NCBI GenBank assembly: GCA_029263855.1
Contig: JAJUFC010000007.1
Coordinates: forward strand, 109,392-173,391
Length of the DNA stretch: 64,000 bases
Direction: 5' to 3'
Source of the DNA: Candidatus Thermochlorobacteriaceae bacterium
Lineage (GTDB): Bacteria; Bacteroidota; Chlorobiia; Chlorobiales; Thermochlorobacteraceae
Below are positions 37,001 to 46,896 of the stretch, one piece after another. The notes below the pieces were generated by a model. That model was not told the DNA's origin. It ran no database searches and saw only the letters and a list, made by a program, of their open reading frames with translations. A program made the translations under genes and the position numbers. Position 1 is the stretch's first letter; the number at the start of each line of letters is the position of its first letter.

Positions 37001-37832
37001 CTATGACAGTTTCCTTTCCGAATACGCCGTGATGGGATTTGAATTCGGATACAGCGTTGCCGACCCACTCGCGCTCGTGATGTGGGAAGCGCAGTTCGGC
37101 GATTTCGCCAACGGCGCGCAAATCATCATCGACCAATTCCTCGCCGCGAGCGAATCAAAGTGGGGGCAACCATCGGGCTTGGTCTTGCTCTTGCCGCACG
37201 GCTACGAAGGGCAAGGACCTGAGCACTCCTCCGCCCGCATCGAGCGATTCCTTCAACTGTGCGCCGAAACCAACATGCAAATCTGCAACTGCACCACGCC
37301 CGCGCAGTATTTTCATCTCTTGCGACGACAAGTGTTGGCAGGCAACATTAAGCCGCTCGTGATTTTCACGCCGAAAAGTCTGCTCCGCCACCCGCTTGTG
37401 CTCTCGCCTATGTCGGAACTTGTCGAAGGGAAATTTCACAATGTTTTGGACGATGTTGAGGAGATCAAAAACCCGCGCCGCGTTATCTTTTGTAGCGGAA
37501 AGATTTTTTACGACTTGCTCAAACAGCGTTCAGAAATGGGCATCAAAGACGTCGCAATTTTGCGCATTGAGCAACTTTATCCGTATCCGCAACGCCGCGT
37601 TCAGCATTTGCTTGAAAAGTATCAATCCGCCAATGAAATTTGTTGGGTTCAAGAAGAGCCGAAGAATATGGGCGCGTGGAGTTTCATCGCGCCGCGCCTT
37701 TTTGAAGAACTCAAACAGCCGCGACAAATTCTGCGCTACATCGGCAGAGTCGCCGCCGCAAGTCCCGCAACGGGCTTCCTCAAAAAACACGAAGCCGAGC
37801 AAAAAGCCATCTGTCTTGACGCGATGTCGTAA
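34038..37832 (+). CDS. kgd: Multifunctional 2-oxoglutarate dehydrogenase E1 with fused E2 transferase domain
   Basis: A 1,264-residue fusion of the mycobacterial Kgd/corynebacterial OdhA layout. An N-terminal OGDH peptide (~1-45) and linker are followed by a succinyltransferase (E2o) catalytic domain without lipoyl domain (~120-355; His334 in YDHRIIQGAESG). The thiamine-dependent E1 domain follows (~370-1264; YRVRGHLIANINPLG, HRGRINVL, and GDAAFAGQG with Asp674). It decarboxylates 2-oxoglutarate and, with lipoyl-bearing E2 and E3 partners, makes succinyl-CoA in the oxidative TCA cycle. ATG 34038 is chosen over an upstream TTG because the OGDH peptide begins there. A Uma2 gene follows 27 nt downstream. 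Confidence 0.93.
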   Translation: MTTELEQLLVEIFGANTPFVKELFAEYETNPTAVKENWRTFFEDLKSNKLNLLALETDKQRSANFLQKSLFGNGQGNGHSENGKPDGSKREQGNAVSAQVAQRLTSSFASLEAAGLTKEDQAIALSGVPLRIVENMEQSLSVPTATSFRTIPVKVLEENRVIINQHLSAISKGKIAFTHIIAWAIVQAVKKYPSLNCTYANVDGKSYKIAHKHINIGLAVDMTKKDGSRSLVVPNIKAAEQMNFSQFFDAYNALVRKARENKLAPDDFLGTTVSLTNPGTIGTVASVPRLMMGQGLIIATGAIDYPAEYQAMSPTLLTQLGISKVMQMTSTYDHRIIQGAESGELLATIHKMLTAEDETFYDAIFADLKSPYRPWRRQVDKNPLSLGGAPRIEELVEKQARVMQMINSYRVRGHLIANINPLGYEPKYHPELDPEFYGFTMWDYDREFLSMSFGKKDTMTLREIVRLLRSAYCEKIGVEFMHIQSLEQKKWIQQRIEDKERQVQFSKEDKIEILKDITRAEGFERYLQTKFLGHKRFSVEGGETAIAIMDYLVLESTKYGTKEVVMGMAHRGRINVLTNVIGKPYEALFAEFEGKQLPMAEKDLAQGSGDVKYHLGATGIRETDDGKTVRVSMSPNPSHLEAVNPVVEGIVRAKQDRANDAEKKDIIPILIHGDAAFAGQGVVAETLNMSQLRGYGTGGTIHLIINNQIGFTTTPEDARSTLYASDVAKMIQAPIFHVNGDDPEACIRVAKLALDFRMTFKTDVVIDMLCFRKYGHNEGDDPSYTQPLLYEKIKTHPGVREVYANQLIREEVITQEESDALNEAFKKELDHAHERAKQVVAKEQTQSLNKPDLMLAVEDDQIAEKYRQRNPDTRVDLQTLQAVARASLSFPDGFNVHPKLLQQFFKKREGALGTDATSYQVDWAFAETLAFGSLLLEGYPVRLSGQDSTRGTFSQRHLGVVDVQTGEEYIMLQHIAPKFAPTQAPFYVYDSFLSEYAVMGFEFGYSVADPLALVMWEAQFGDFANGAQIIIDQFLAASESKWGQPSGLVLLLPHGYEGQGPEHSSARIERFLQLCAETNMQICNCTTPAQYFHLLRRQVLAGNIKPLVIFTPKSLLRHPLVLSPMSELVEGKFHNVLDDVEEIKNPRRVIFCSGKIFYDLLKQRSEMGIKDVAILRIEQLYPYPQRRVQHLLEKYQSANEICWVQEEPKNMGAWSFIAPRLFEELKQPRQILRYIGRVAAASPATGFLKKHEAEQKAICLDAMS

Positions 37833-37859
37833 TTTCTCTAACTCAAAACAGGAACTTCA

Positions 37860-38510
37860 ATGACAACCCTTGTTCAAGACGTGCCGAAAGCCGAAACGCG
37901 CCTCCACCAAGAGTTTCCATCGGAGATTGAAGACATGCAAAGCGACATTCACACTTGGATTTGCGCAGAGTTTATCTCTGCGCTCCGCGCTCTTTTTTCA
38001 AGCGACCCCAACGTTGCGATTGGCGGCGATACGGGCTTTTATTGGAACAACCAAGACGACCGTGAGCGCCTCGTTCCCGATGCCTACCTCATTCGCAACG
38101 CGGGCAAACACCCGCGCAAAAGTTGGAAGTTGTGGGAAGAAAAATCCAATTACCCGAACCTCTCCATCGAGTTCGTTTTCGAAGCGTGGAGCGAGAGCAA
38201 TTCCCTTCCCGAAAAACTTGAAAAGTTCGTTCAATATCAACGCTTGGGCGCAAAAGAGTTCGCGCAATTAGACTTGCCGACCGAAACGCTTTTCGCGCAT
38301 CGCCTCAACGCCGATGGCATCTACGTTTCCATTCCGCTCAACGAAAACGCACGCTTGCCGATTCAATCGCTCAACGCCGAACTCGCTTACGAGAACGGAT
38401 TGATTCGCCTTTACCGCAACAATCAAAAAATTCTAACGCTCTCCGAAGCGCAAGCCGAACTTGACGCTTTGCGCTCCGAATTAGAACGCTTGAAATCTTC
38501 AAAACCTTGA
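37860..38510 (+). CDS. Uma2-family (DUF820) protein
   Basis: A 216-residue Uma2-like protein. Its PD-(D/E)XK core is visible as RLVPDAYLIRN and NLSIEFVFEAWSE, and a coiled-coil tail (SEAQAELDALRSELERLKSS) is typical of the cyanobacterial/Chlorobi subgroup. The function is unknown; these are often called putative endonucleases and occur in many copies per genome. This is the intact counterpart of the frameshifted one at 1051. Its stop TGA overlaps the TTG start of prmA. Confidence 0.82.
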   Translation: MTTLVQDVPKAETRLHQEFPSEIEDMQSDIHTWICAEFISALRALFSSDPNVAIGGDTGFYWNNQDDRERLVPDAYLIRNAGKHPRKSWKLWEEKSNYPNLSIEFVFEAWSESNSLPEKLEKFVQYQRLGAKEFAQLDLPTETLFAHRLNADGIYVSIPLNENARLPIQSLNAELAYENGLIRLYRNNQKILTLSEAQAELDALRSELERLKSSKP

Positions 38511-39384
38511 CCAACGAACCTTACGCCCAAGTCTCTCTTCCCATCGGCGAAGAGCGTTTCGAAGTCGCCATCGCGTTGCTTCACGAAATCGGATTCGAGA
38601 GTTTTCTCGAAGAAAGCGATACGCTTCACGCTTACATTCCCCAGCGCGATTGGACGAGCGAGAAAGAATCTGAACTCCGTCATCTTGTAACTTCTCTTGT
38701 TGGAGCGTCTGTTCCGATTCGCGCCGAAACGATTGCGCCGCAGAATTGGAACGCCGAGTGGGAGCGCTCGCTCGCGCCGATTGAAATCGACGACTGGCTC
38801 GTCATCGTTCAATCGGGAAAATCGGTTCAGCCAAAGCCGAATCAACTTGTCATTGAAATCAATCCGAAAATGTCTTTCGGAACGGGCTACCACGAAACCA
38901 CGCGCTTGATGATTCGGCAGATGCGCGACCTCGTTCAACCCAACGACCATATTCTCGACATCGGGACAGGCACGGGCGTATTGGCAATCGTGGCGCGCAA
39001 ACTCGGCAACTGTAATCCGATTTTCGCCTGCGATATCGACGAGTGGGCGGTTCTGAACGCCAAAGAAAATTGCGAAGTCAATCGCGCCGAGCGCATCGAA
39101 GTCTTCCAACTTGACGCAGAACGCGGCATTGACGAGTGGCTTAATGCGCATCGGTTTTCGCTCATTCTCGCCAACATCAATCGCCCCGTCCATGAAAAAT
39201 TGCTTCCGACGATTGCGCGTCTTTCGCCCAATTCCAAAATTCTTCTTTCAGGCTTGCTCAAATACGATTTGGATTGGCTGAAAAAAACGCTTCGCGACAT
39301 TGACTTTGAACTGCTCCGCCTTTCCGAAGAAGGCGAATGGATTTGCGCACTCACTCAAAACAAACAATTTAACTCACTCGCACT

Positions 39385-39388
<4 letters not shown>
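38507..39388 (+). CDS. prmA: Ribosomal protein L11 methyltransferase
   Basis: PrmA methylates lysines and the N-terminus of ribosomal protein L11 using SAM. The 293-residue protein has the N-terminal ferredoxin-like domain and the family signature MSFGTGYHETTRLM (~124-137). The SAM site is ILDIGTGTG, followed by ANINRPV. The start is TTG 38507, inside a TTGA overlap with the uma2 stop; no ATG lies in a suitable place and the homology begins right after it. Expression is therefore probably coupled to uma2. Confidence 0.92.
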
Positions 39389-41173
<1,785 letters not shown>

Positions 41174-41174
41174 G

Positions 41175-41203
41175 TTGACAATCTGAACTATTTAGAGTAA
41201 ATT
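41175..41203 (+). promoter_or_regulatory. Promoter of the surface-polysaccharide locus
   Basis: A perfect TTGACA (41175-41180), 17-nt spacer, and TAAATT (41198-41203, 4 of 6). Transcription would begin near 41210 and read into the regulator gene. The -10 lies inside the left arm of the inverted repeat 41190-41240. Confidence 0.6.
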
Positions 41204-41240
41204 TGTTACTCATTAAAGCAAGATTTTATTTACTCTAAAT
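41190..41240 (+). promoter_or_regulatory. Operator-like 13-bp inverted repeat
   Basis: ATTTAGAGTAAAT (41190-41202) and its perfect reverse complement ATTTACTCTAAAT (41228-41240) are separated by 25 nt. The left arm covers the -10 and the right arm ends 10 nt before the GTG start of a winged-helix regulator. Autoregulation of the glycan locus is a natural reading. As RNA it could also form a leader hairpin. Confidence 0.65.
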
Positions 41241-41250
41241 CGTCGCTTTC

Positions 41251-41817
41251 GTGTTGGACTCATTGGTTACATCAAAAACGCGCGTCAAATTGCTTCTGAA
41301 ATTCTTTCTGAATCAAGAAACGCAAGCATATTTGCGCGGGCTTGCCGATGAATTCGGCGAATCCACGAATGCCGTGCGCGTCGAGCTCAATCGCTTAACC
41401 GAAGCAGGTTTTCTTACGACGCGCGACGATGGACGAATGAAACTTTACCAAGCCAATGCCAAACATCCGCTCTTTCCTGAACTACATAGCCTCGTGAAAA
41501 AGTATCTCGGCATTGACCAGCTTATTGAGCGCGTGCTTTCCAAGTTAGGCTCAGTTCAACTCGCGCTCATCACGGGCGATTATGCTGAAGGGAAAGATTC
41601 AGGAATTATCGACCTCACGATTGTTGGTAAAATAGATAGAAATTATCTGAACGAACTGATAGAGAAAACGGAGCGGTTGATTCATCGCAAAATTCGAGTA
41701 TTGGTTTTAACCGTTGAGGAATTTGAACGCCTCAAAGGACGATTTACAAGCGGAAATTCTCTGATAGTGTGGAACGAATCTCAACTTTCCTTAGAACCTG
41801 TTAAAGTCGCGTCATAA
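41251..41817 (+). CDS. Winged-helix regulator with degenerate nucleotidyltransferase-like domain
   Basis: A 188-residue protein starting at GTG 41251. Residues ~1-75 form an ArsR/MarR-like winged helix (LADEFGESTNAVRVELNRL recognition region). Residues ~90-180 look like a minimal nucleotidyltransferase fold, but the catalytic GS-x-DxD is replaced by TGDYAEGKDSGIIDL. Such proteins commonly stand at the head of polysaccharide export operons in Bacteroidota and Chlorobi. It lies 6 nt before wzm and probably binds the inverted repeat upstream. Confidence 0.78.
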   Translation: MLDSLVTSKTRVKLLLKFFLNQETQAYLRGLADEFGESTNAVRVELNRLTEAGFLTTRDDGRMKLYQANAKHPLFPELHSLVKKYLGIDQLIERVLSKLGSVQLALITGDYAEGKDSGIIDLTIVGKIDRNYLNELIEKTERLIHRKIRVLVLTVEEFERLKGRFTSGNSLIVWNESQLSLEPVKVAS

Positions 41818-41823
41818 TAGACA

Positions 41824-42633
41824 ATGAACCAAATCGTCATCGATGCCAATAAAAAATTCTCGCTCAATCTTCGCGAGTTGATTGAGTATCGCGAGTTGCT
41901 ATTTATGCTTGCGTATCGCGATATCAAAGTCCGCTATGCGCAAACGGCATTGGGCGTTCTTTGGGCGTTGATTCAGCCGCTTACGACGCTCGTGATTTTT
42001 ACGCTCATATTTGGCAAGGTCGTGAAGGTAGATACGAATGGCGTGCCTTATACCCTTTTCGCGCTTTCGGGCATGTCACTTTGGGGATATTTTTCGGCGG
42101 TGATGTCGCAAGCAGGAAACTCAGTGATTGGAGCGCAAGGGATTGTCAAGAAAATTTATTTTCCGCGCCTGATTATTCCCCTCTCTAAATGCATTTCTGC
42201 CTTTGTTGATTTCGGCATTACGCTTCTCTTTTTACTCGGCTTAATGCTCTACCATCAATATATCCCAAGTGTGAATGCTGTTTGGATTCCGTTTTTCATT
42301 TTAGCGACGATTTTTTCAGGTCTCGGCATTGGAATTTGGCTCAGCGCACTTTCCATTCGCTACCGTGATTTGCAGTATGTCTTGCCATTTGCGGTGCAGT
42401 TGGGCACATATGCGTCACCTGTTGCGTATCCTTCGTCGCTTGTGCCGCAGGAGTATCTTGCGTTTTATTATCTCAATCCAATGGCTGGAATGATTGATGG
42501 AATGCGATGGGCGATGTTTGGCTCGCCAATCAATAATGGCGTTTTTATTTCTTTCGGAGTTTCCGTGTTCCTATTCGTTTCAGGATTTATTTATTTCCGA
42601 AAAATTGAAGGCGAAATTGCGGACATTGTCTAA
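41824..42633 (+). CDS. wzm: ABC-2 type polysaccharide exporter, membrane subunit
   Basis: A 269-residue permease with about six membrane helices, of the Wzm/KpsM/TagG family that exports undecaprenyl-linked O-antigen or capsule. The cytoplasmic N-terminal segment (LRELIEYRELLFMLAYRDIK, then YAQT) and the C-terminal LNPMAGMIDGMRWA are family hallmarks. Its ATPase partner Wzt lies 0.8 kb downstream, with a toxin-antitoxin pair between them. Confidence 0.93.
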   Translation: MNQIVIDANKKFSLNLRELIEYRELLFMLAYRDIKVRYAQTALGVLWALIQPLTTLVIFTLIFGKVVKVDTNGVPYTLFALSGMSLWGYFSAVMSQAGNSVIGAQGIVKKIYFPRLIIPLSKCISAFVDFGITLLFLLGLMLYHQYIPSVNAVWIPFFILATIFSGLGIGIWLSALSIRYRDLQYVLPFAVQLGTYASPVAYPSSLVPQEYLAFYYLNPMAGMIDGMRWAMFGSPINNGVFISFGVSVFLFVSGFIYFRKIEGEIADIV

Positions 42634-42647
42634 TTTTATCGAACGCG

Positions 42648-43130
42648 ATGCAACTTACTGATTTAGTCGTTAAGCGGTTTCAAAAAGTTGAAAGCCATTA
42701 CATCGCGCTCAAGCAATACAAGATTTTAATTGACGATATTTTAACAAGGCAGAATATCTTTGACGCAACAGTCTTTAATGCGATTGAACCTGAGAATCGC
42801 GCTGTATTAGAGGCTTACTTAAAACGCTTTTCTTCAATGCCAGACTATCTTGGCGCGAAGATTTTTCCAATGGTGCTGAATCTTGCAGGCATTCCTTCTG
42901 ACAAAATGAGCGATGTTTTATACCACATTGAAAAAGAACAGATGATTGATAATATAGATACTTGGCTTTCGCTCCGAAATGCGCGAAATTTCTTAGAGCA
43001 CGATTATCCCGATGATTTATCGGAAGCCTTGCGCGACCTAAAATTTTGCTACGAACATTTCTCAACGCTCGAATGGTATTACCAAAATTCCAGAAACTTC
43101 GCAAAGCGATATACTCATGCGATTACCTGA
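42648..43130 (+). CDS. hepT: HEPN-domain toxin (HepT-like)
   Basis: A 160-residue helical protein with the HEPN ribonuclease motif RX4HXY: Arg113, His118, Tyr120 (in NARNFLEHDYP). In the studied HepT/MntA systems this motif is the RNase site and its Tyr is adenylylated by the antitoxin. It overlaps the nucleotidyltransferase gene by 14 nt. Its position between wzm and wzt is unusual; whether it acts only as an addiction module or has been adopted to control export is unknown. Confidence 0.82.
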   Translation: MQLTDLVVKRFQKVESHYIALKQYKILIDDILTRQNIFDATVFNAIEPENRAVLEAYLKRFSSMPDYLGAKIFPMVLNLAGIPSDKMSDVLYHIEKEQMIDNIDTWLSLRNARNFLEHDYPDDLSEALRDLKFCYEHFSTLEWYYQNSRNFAKRYTHAIT

Positions 43131-43419
43131 GCCGCTTCACAAAGCCATCTTGCGTGCTGCTCAAAAAAGTTTTGGCGATGCAAAAGTATATCTGTTTGGA
43201 AGTCGCGTATTTGATGACAAAATCGGCGGCGATATTGACCTTGCAATCGATGTTGATGTTCCTTATGAAGAATTTCGCACAAAAAAGGCACAGTTTTTGG
43301 CTTCACTGATACGCGAAGGATATGATTTGAATTTTGATATTGTATTATATCGCCATAAAGACCCTCTGTTTCGGGCAGAGATAGCAGCCCATGCGATTGA
43401 TTTAACGCAATCAAACTAA
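43117..43419 (+). CDS. mntA: Minimal nucleotidyltransferase antitoxin (MntA-like)
   Basis: A 100-residue MNT-fold protein with the active-site pattern GS-x9-DxD (Gly28-Ser29, Asp39, Asp41; FGSRVFDDKIGGDIDLA) and a third acidic residue in LNFDIVLY. All the residues needed for AMP transfer are present. It probably neutralises the HEPN toxin by adenylylating its HXY tyrosine, as known for characterised pairs. The start at ATG 43117 lies inside the toxin gene. Confidence 0.85.
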   Translation: MRLPEPLHKAILRAAQKSFGDAKVYLFGSRVFDDKIGGDIDLAIDVDVPYEEFRTKKAQFLASLIREGYDLNFDIVLYRHKDPLFRAEIAAHAIDLTQSN

Positions 43420-43424
43420 GTTAT

Positions 43425-44699
43425 ATGTCAGATATTGCGATCAAAGTTGAAAATTTATCTAAACTTTATCACATAGGCGCAAAAGACAGCGGGCTTTTGA
43501 GCGAACGTATTTCGCATAGCATTAAGTCCCTGTTTTCAAAGAATGGGAAGGCGCAAGACCCGACAGAGTTTTGGGCATTGCGAGACATTAACTTTGAAAT
43601 TAAAAAAGGTGATGCGGTTGGGATTATCGGTAGAAACGGTGCGGGCAAGTCTACATTGCTCAAAATTCTTTCGCGTATTACCGAGCCGACGACGGGTAGA
43701 GTTACGATTAACGGCAGGGTGGCAAGTTTGTTAGAGGTAGGGACGGGTTTTCATCCGGAGCTGACGGGTCGGGAAAACATTTTTATGAATGGTGCGATTT
43801 TGGGGATGAAGCAGGCGGAGATTAAGCGCAAGTTTGATGAGATTGTGGATTTTTCAGGGATAGAGAAGTTTATTGATACGCCTGTGAAGCATTATTCATC
43901 GGGCATGTATGTGCGGCTTGCGTTTGCGGTAGCGGCGCATTTAGAGCCAGAGATTTTGGTGGTAGATGAGGTATTAGCGGTTGGCGATGCAGAGTTTCAG
44001 AAGAAATGCTTGGGTAAAATGGAGGATGTATCTTCAAAGGAAGGAAGAACAGTATTATTTGTTAGTCATAGTATGACGGCAATATCTAGTTTATGTTCTA
44101 GTGCGATTTTTCTTGAAAAGGGTAGAATTGAGTTTATAGGTGAGGTCAGTGTTGCGATAAATCGATACTTGAAAAGGCAAAATCTTACATCTGCCTCTGC
44201 TCAAATTAATCCGAACAATGTGAAGCAAATCCATAATGGGCCTCGTCACATTGCTGAACTTATTAGTATCGCTCTCTTTGATAGAGATTACATGCCTATT
44301 AGTGAGATAGAAATTGGCGAAGAGTTGTCTGTTCGAATAGGGTTTCGCGTAAAACAGCGTCGTGATAATTTTGAAATCGGCTTTGCTATTGTGGATAATC
44401 TAGAACGTCCTCTCTTCGGATTTGTGTCAACTTGGGAAGGTTTTGAGACAAAATTTAATGAAGGTGAACATTATGTGGAGTGCGAAATTCCATCGATAAA
44501 TTTGCTACCAAATACTTATGGTATTATTGTTTGGATAAAAGAGCAAGGACAATCAGTAGACCATGAAGTAAGCGGAATACTCGATTTTCAAGTAATAGGC
44601 AAGGACATAACGGGTTTCAATCCTTACTTTGAACGCTATAAACACTTAGGAGTATTTCAGCGGAGTAAGTGGTCTTTGTTAGAAAAAGAATCAGTATAA
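43425..44699 (+). CDS. wzt: ABC polysaccharide exporter ATPase with C-terminal substrate-recognition domain
   Basis: A 424-residue Wzt-type ATPase. The nucleotide-binding domain (1-~240) has Walker A GRNGAGKST (69-77), signature YSSGM, Walker B ILVVDE and the D-loop. Residues ~265-424 are a Wzt_C-like beta-sandwich, which in O-antigen systems recognises the terminal modification of the glycan. Base composition changes inside the gene: sampled lines are ~50% GC in the ATPase part and ~35% near the 3' end. Its partner is Wzm upstream. The pse genes start 2 nt downstream. Confidence 0.93.
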   Translation: MSDIAIKVENLSKLYHIGAKDSGLLSERISHSIKSLFSKNGKAQDPTEFWALRDINFEIKKGDAVGIIGRNGAGKSTLLKILSRITEPTTGRVTINGRVASLLEVGTGFHPELTGRENIFMNGAILGMKQAEIKRKFDEIVDFSGIEKFIDTPVKHYSSGMYVRLAFAVAAHLEPEILVVDEVLAVGDAEFQKKCLGKMEDVSSKEGRTVLFVSHSMTAISSLCSSAIFLEKGRIEFIGEVSVAINRYLKRQNLTSASAQINPNNVKQIHNGPRHIAELISIALFDRDYMPISEIEIGEELSVRIGFRVKQRRDNFEIGFAIVDNLERPLFGFVSTWEGFETKFNEGEHYVECEIPSINLLPNTYGIIVWIKEQGQSVDHEVSGILDFQVIGKDITGFNPYFERYKHLGVFQRSKWSLLEKESV

Positions 44700-44701
44700 A
44701 A

Positions 44702-45742
44702 ATGCTTTCAGATAAATCAATATTAGTAACGGGAGGAACAGGCTCTTTCGGGAGAAAGTTTGTAGCTACTATTTTACAGCGGTTTCCTGATGTAAAGCGC
44801 GTTATTGTTTTTTCGCGCGATGAGCTGAAGCAATTTGAAATGGCTCAACACTTTCCGAGCTCTAAGTATCCACAGATACGCTTTTTTATTGGTGATGTCC
44901 GAGATAAAGAACGTCTCATGCGTGCATTCGAGGGAGTAGATGTCGTCGTGCATGCCGCAGCACTCAAGCAAGTTCCTACTGCTGAGTATAATCCTTTTGA
45001 AGCGATTAAAACAAATGTGATTGGAGCCCAAAATATCATTGAAGCATCTTTGGATAGCGGTGTCAAAAAATTGGTAGCTCTTTCTACCGATAAAGCCGCT
45101 GCCCCTATCAATTTATACGGAGCTACTAAATTATGCTCCGACAAGCTATTTATCGCCGCCAATAATATGACTGGCTATCACGACATTCGTTTTGCAGTAG
45201 TGCGTTATGGAAATGTAATCGGCTCAAGAGGTTCAGTCGTCCCATTCTTTTTGGAAAAGAGAAAAACAGGTGTTTTACCTATCACTCACCCTGAAATGAC
45301 ACGCTTCAATATCTCTTTGCAAGAAGGTGTAGATTTAGTTTTTTTTGCTTTGGAAAATGGTCTCGGAGGAGAAATTTTTGTTCCCAAAATTCCATCTTAC
45401 AAAATTTTAGATGTTGCTGAGGCCATATGCCCACATTGCGAAAAGCGAATTGTAGGCATACGTCCAGGTGAAAAAATACACGAAGAAATGATTACCGAAA
45501 CGGATTCTCTCAATACCATTGAGCTGGAAAAATATTACGTAATTATTCCAAATTATCCTTTTGCTTCTTATGAAGAAACAATGCAAAAGTATATTATGCA
45601 TCATAAAGGTAAGAAAGTATCTGTAGGCTTCCGATATTCTTCCGGGCAGAATACGCAATGGCTTTCGGTAGAGCAAATTCGTGAGCAAATTCGTCTGCAC
45701 GTGGACAGCAATTTTAAAGTAGAAATTCCTGAAAAAGTATGA
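44702..45742 (+). CDS. pseB: UDP-GlcNAc 4,6-dehydratase (inverting), pseudaminic acid step 1
   Basis: PseB converts UDP-GlcNAc to the 4-keto-6-deoxy-L-arabino sugar nucleotide. The 346-residue short-chain dehydrogenase has GGTGSFG (11-17), catalytic Asp130-Lys131 and Tyr139/Lys143 (STDKAAAPINLYGATK), the PseB-specific DK pair known from FlaA1. ATG 44702 is chosen over TTG-type codons inside wzt. It starts the AT-rich pse block and overlaps pseC by 4 nt (ATGA). Confidence 0.95.
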   Translation: MLSDKSILVTGGTGSFGRKFVATILQRFPDVKRVIVFSRDELKQFEMAQHFPSSKYPQIRFFIGDVRDKERLMRAFEGVDVVVHAAALKQVPTAEYNPFEAIKTNVIGAQNIIEASLDSGVKKLVALSTDKAAAPINLYGATKLCSDKLFIAANNMTGYHDIRFAVVRYGNVIGSRGSVVPFFLEKRKTGVLPITHPEMTRFNISLQEGVDLVFFALENGLGGEIFVPKIPSYKILDVAEAICPHCEKRIVGIRPGEKIHEEMITETDSLNTIELEKYYVIIPNYPFASYEETMQKYIMHHKGKKVSVGFRYSSGQNTQWLSVEQIREQIRLHVDSNFKVEIPEKV

Positions 45743-46896
45743 AGCCGATTCTTTACGGGAAGCAAGAAATTAACTCTGAGGATATTGCATCAGTCGTAGA
45801 GGTATTACGAAGCGATTTCCTGACACAGGGACCTAAAATTGCTGAGTTTGAAGAGAAATTTGCCCAGTATGTGGGAGCAAAATATGCTGTTGCAGTGGCA
45901 AACGGCACAGCTGCATTGCATCTATCGGCGTTGGCTTTGGGCGTGAATGAAAAAAGTAATGTGATTGCTTCACCACTTACTTTCGTTGCTTCGGCAAACT
46001 GTATTCGTTACTGCGGGGGAAATATATTTTTTGCTGATATTGACGAAAACACCTTCACTATTGACCTCAAAAAGGTAGAAGAACTTATTTTATCTAAACC
46101 AGACGACTTTTTTCAAGGAATCATTCCGATTGATTTTGCAGGGTATCCGGTCAACTTGGAGCAAGTCAAGAAATTAGCAGAGAAATATAATCTATGGATA
46201 TTAGAAGATAGCTGCCACGCCCCAGGCGGGTACTTTGTAGATAGCAAAGGGCAGAAACAGGCTTGCGGAAATGGTAATTTTGCTGATGCTGCTATTTTTT
46301 CCTTTCACCCTGTCAAGCATATCGCCTGCGGCGAGGGAGGTATGATAACCACCAATCGCAAGGATATTTATGAAAAACTATTGTTATTGCGGACGCACGG
46401 CATTACCAAAAATCCCGAACTTTTGCAAGAAAATCACGGAGGTTGGTATTACGAAATGCAAACCTTAGGCTATAATTATAGGCTTACTGATTTTCAGGCG
46501 GCTTTGGGCATTTCGCAACTCCAAAGAGCTAATGAAAACTTGCAGAAACGCAAACAAATTGCCCAACGCTACGATGAAGCCTTTGCTCATCACGCTTTTG
46601 TGCAAAAAGCCCCTTTTCACGAGGGAAATGCTTATCATTTGTACGTAATTCAGACTGAAAAACGCAAAGAACTATACGACTATCTGAAAACGCAGAATAT
46701 TTTTTGCCAAGTGCATTATATCCCTGTGCATTGGCAACCCTATTACAGAGATTTAGGTTGGAAAAAAGGCGACTTGCCCGAAGTAGAAAAATATTATGAA
46801 AAATGTTTGTCTTTGCCAATATATCCTACGCTTACGCAAAGCGAACAGGAGTACGTAATTGAAAAAATTTTAGATTTTTTTGATGGGAAAGTTTAG
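45739..46896 (+). CDS. pseC: UDP-4-amino-4,6-dideoxy-L-AltNAc transaminase, step 2
   Basis: PseC aminates the 4-keto product of PseB using glutamate and PLP. The 385-residue DegT/DnrJ/EryC1-family enzyme has the PLP lysine Lys193 (FSFHPVKHIACGEGG) and the phosphate-binding region ANGTAALH. It overlaps pseB by 4 nt and the following gene by 14 nt. Confidence 0.94.
   Translation: MKPILYGKQEINSEDIASVVEVLRSDFLTQGPKIAEFEEKFAQYVGAKYAVAVANGTAALHLSALALGVNEKSNVIASPLTFVASANCIRYCGGNIFFADIDENTFTIDLKKVEELILSKPDDFFQGIIPIDFAGYPVNLEQVKKLAEKYNLWILEDSCHAPGGYFVDSKGQKQACGNGNFADAAIFSFHPVKHIACGEGGMITTNRKDIYEKLLLLRTHGITKNPELLQENHGGWYYEMQTLGYNYRLTDFQAALGISQLQRANENLQKRKQIAQRYDEAFAHHAFVQKAPFHEGNAYHLYVIQTEKRKELYDYLKTQNIFCQVHYIPVHWQPYYRDLGWKKGDLPEVEKYYEKCLSLPIYPTLTQSEQEYVIEKILDFFDGKV

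Noticed and set aside
38423..39193. 256-codon minus-strand ORF opposite prmA
   Set aside because: Shadow of prmA codons; no motif.
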